From positions 1-6,621 of the forward strand of contig JAISGZ010000035.1 of assembly GCA_031262845.1 (NCBI GenBank): a stretch of DNA of 6,621 bases, read 5' to 3'. The notes beneath the pieces are model-generated. The model worked only from the letters and a program-made list of their open reading frames with translations, was not told where the DNA came from and made no database searches. Positions within the stretch are counted from its first letter, which is position 1, and every line of letters starts with the position of its first letter. This DNA is from Propionibacteriaceae bacterium. Lineage in GTDB: Bacteria > Actinomycetota > Actinomycetes > Propionibacteriales > Propionibacteriaceae. Positions 5,502 to 6,621 of the stretch are shown in pieces. The position numbers and the translations under genes are program-made.

Positions 5502-6621
5502 TTTTGACTGCCCGGAGGATCGTCGCCGGACTGGGCAACGGCTTCGCCGTCTTTCAGGTCGCTGGCCCTGTCCTTAACCCTGTCACCGTCCTTGTCGACG
5601 GTTCCGTCCACCGCCAGGTCGCCGACCTTGTCGCTGATCCCATCCACGGTCAGGTCGCCAGTGCCGAAGTCAGCCCTGCCGCTGACCGCCTCCTTAGCCT
5701 CGTCAGCGACCGTCAAGGCGTGACTGTTAGCCGTGGCCGGCGACTGAGCACTGGCTCCAGTCAGCCGAGACTCGTAGTCGGCCCACTGCCGCCCCAGGGC
5801 TTTCTCGGCCTTGGTGGAGAACAACGAAGCCGGGGCGAAACTGTGGGACAGTTGGTCGGGTTCCTCGGAGGTCGGCAGGGAACCAGCCCGAACGGCTTTG
5901 ATCGAAACGATGACGCCAACGATGACGATGACAATGACGACGGCCGCGAACACAATCGACAAGGTGCCTTGAATGAAAGTGTTGCGGATGACGGCGTTGA
6001 CGGCGTCCGGCGTGCCAAAACTGCTGCCTTCCCACATCACGTTGCCAGCGTCATTAAGACTGCCGAATTGTTCGGCGTCGATGTAGCGCCGATGCTGAGC
6101 CCAGTAGCCGATCGACGGCTGGGACGAGAAAATCTTCTGCCAACTGGCGGTCATCGTGACGACCAGGTCCCAGACCAAGGGAATCGCCGGAATCCAGGCC
6201 CACTTGCGGTAGCCCTTCTTGAACACGACGGTCATGACCAGGGTCAGGGCGATGGCGGCCAGGAGTTGGTTGGCGATGCCGAATAGCGGGTAGAGGGTGT
6301 TGATGCCACCGAGCGGGTCGGTCACGCCCATGAGCAGGATCGAACCCCAACCGGCGACCACCAGGGCCGTGCAAATCCAGGCGCCGATATTCCACGACGG
6401 GTCGCGGAATTTCCGCAGCGGGCCACCCAGATTGCCCAGTGAATCGGACAACATGAAGCGGGCGACGCGGGTGCCGGTGTCGACCGTGGTGAGAATGAAG
6501 AGGGCTTCGAACATGATGGCGAAGTGGTACCAGAAGCCTTTCCAGGCGTCACCACCGAGGAAACTGAGAATCTCCGACATCCCGAAAGCCAAGGTTGGCG
6601 CGCCACCGGTGCGCGAAATGA
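5498..6621 (-). CDS. cstA: CstA-family carbon starvation / pyruvate transporter, C-terminal part, 5' end outside window
   Basis: CstA/BtsT proteins are polytopic inner-membrane transporters; E. coli members take up pyruvate, and a role in peptide use under carbon starvation was proposed earlier. The frame is open at the right edge, so the TTG at 6592 is not a start. The 373 visible residues begin ISRTGGAPTLAFGMSEI and cover the CstA C-terminal membrane domain. Strong family matches are EALFILTTVDTGTRVARFML (about 38-57), LGGINTLYPLFGIANQLLAA (about 103-122), a WIPAIPLVWDLVVT segment and TASWQKIFSS (about 157-166). The last membrane segment is a run of Val and Ile near 220-240. About 130 hydrophilic residues follow, including an acidic repeated part, which E. 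coli CstA lacks. Family members are about 700-790 residues, so roughly the N-terminal half lies outside. It overlaps yjiX by 4 bp, so both are probably one operon. Confidence 0.93.
   Translation of the reverse strand, partial: ISRTGGAPTLAFGMSEILSFLGGDAWKGFWYHFAIMFEALFILTTVDTGTRVARFMLSDSLGNLGGPLRKFRDPSWNIGAWICTALVVAGWGSILLMGVTDPLGGINTLYPLFGIANQLLAAIALTLVMTVVFKKGYRKWAWIPAIPLVWDLVVTMTASWQKIFSSQPSIGYWAQHRRYIDAEQFGSLNDAGNVMWEGSSFGTPDAVNAVIRNTFIQGTLSIVFAAVVIVIVIVGVIVSIKAVRAGSLPTSEEPDQLSHSFAPASLFSTKAEKALGRQWADYESRLTGASAQSPATANSHALTVADEAKEAVSGRADFGTGDLTVDGISDKVGDLAVDGTVDKDGDRVKDRASDLKDGEAVAQSGDDPPGSQK
5590..5661 (-). repeat. 36-bp tandem duplication in the cstA C-terminal tail
   Basis: Two adjacent 36-bp units (5590-5625 and 5626-5661) both begin CCTTGTCG and share CCACNGNCAGGTCGCC-like ends on the + strand. 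They encode the 12-residue repeats GDLTVDGISDKV and GDLAVDGTVDKD, with a third, decayed copy starting GDRVKDRASDLKD. The tail is acidic and probably disordered. The repeat looks like a local in-frame duplication. Confidence 0.65.

Noticed and set aside
5905..5945. ATGACG-like short repeats suggesting a microsatellite or binding-site cluster
   Set aside because: The stretch encodes the Val/Ile-rich last membrane segment of CstA, so the repetition follows from GTC/ATC codons.
5459..6286. Long + strand open frame (275 codons) opposite cstA
   Set aside because: It lies antisense to a confidently identified CstA coding region. Its translation has no recognisable domain and reflects the codon bias of the real gene.
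1..6621. Possible novel defence or biosynthetic system across the window
   Set aside because: All sizeable genes belong to known families (LepA, HemW, NhaD/CitMHS_2, YihY/BrkB, YbdD/YjiX, CstA), and their arrangement gives no support for a new joint system.

Overview
This window looks like a piece of chromosome from a high-GC Gram-positive bacterium (Actinomycetota). The evidence is the GC-rich sequence, frequent GTG starts, lepA directly followed by hemW, and a short signal recognition particle (SRP) RNA with a GGAA apical loop. A more exact placement is not possible from the sequence alone. No mobile element, CRISPR array, tRNA or rRNA was seen. Most of the window is core or common accessory gene content.

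Left part, + strand: the 3' portion of lepA (elongation factor 4) runs in from the left edge. It is followed with almost no gap by hemW, a radical-SAM haem chaperone. The two are probably co-transcribed. The GTG at 1062, just after the lepA stop, is the better hemW start.

Middle part, - strand: an NhaD/CitMHS_2-type membrane antiporter gene (2235-3773) converges on hemW, and the two coding ends overlap by 39 bp. Upstream of it on the same strand, 41 bp away, is a YihY/BrkB-family membrane protein gene (3815 to about 4951). Its acidic Ser/Thr tail is built from a degenerate 21-bp (7-residue) repeat. A perfect 7-bp inverted repeat lies in the gap between these two genes.

Right part: on the + strand at about 5019-5113 lies a gene for SRP 4.5S RNA (ffs). 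It is recognised by its GGAA-capped helix 8, the conserved internal loop and a 12-bp closing stem. It would be missed by a protein-only annotation and contradicts a long N-terminal extension of the BrkB-family reading frame. Facing it on the - strand are the 3' part of a cstA-type carbon-starvation/pyruvate transporter gene, entering from the right edge, and its small partner gene ybdD/yjiX. These two overlap by 4 bp (GTGA). Between the yjiX stop and the ffs end is a short array of three degenerate 21-bp repeats, the least explained element in the window.

Functionally the window combines translation and protein targeting (lepA, ffs), haem delivery (hemW), ion homeostasis (antiporter) and carbon-starvation uptake (cstA-yjiX). 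No new multi-gene system could be supported. The most useful observations are the unannotated ffs gene, the 21-bp array, and the start-site corrections.
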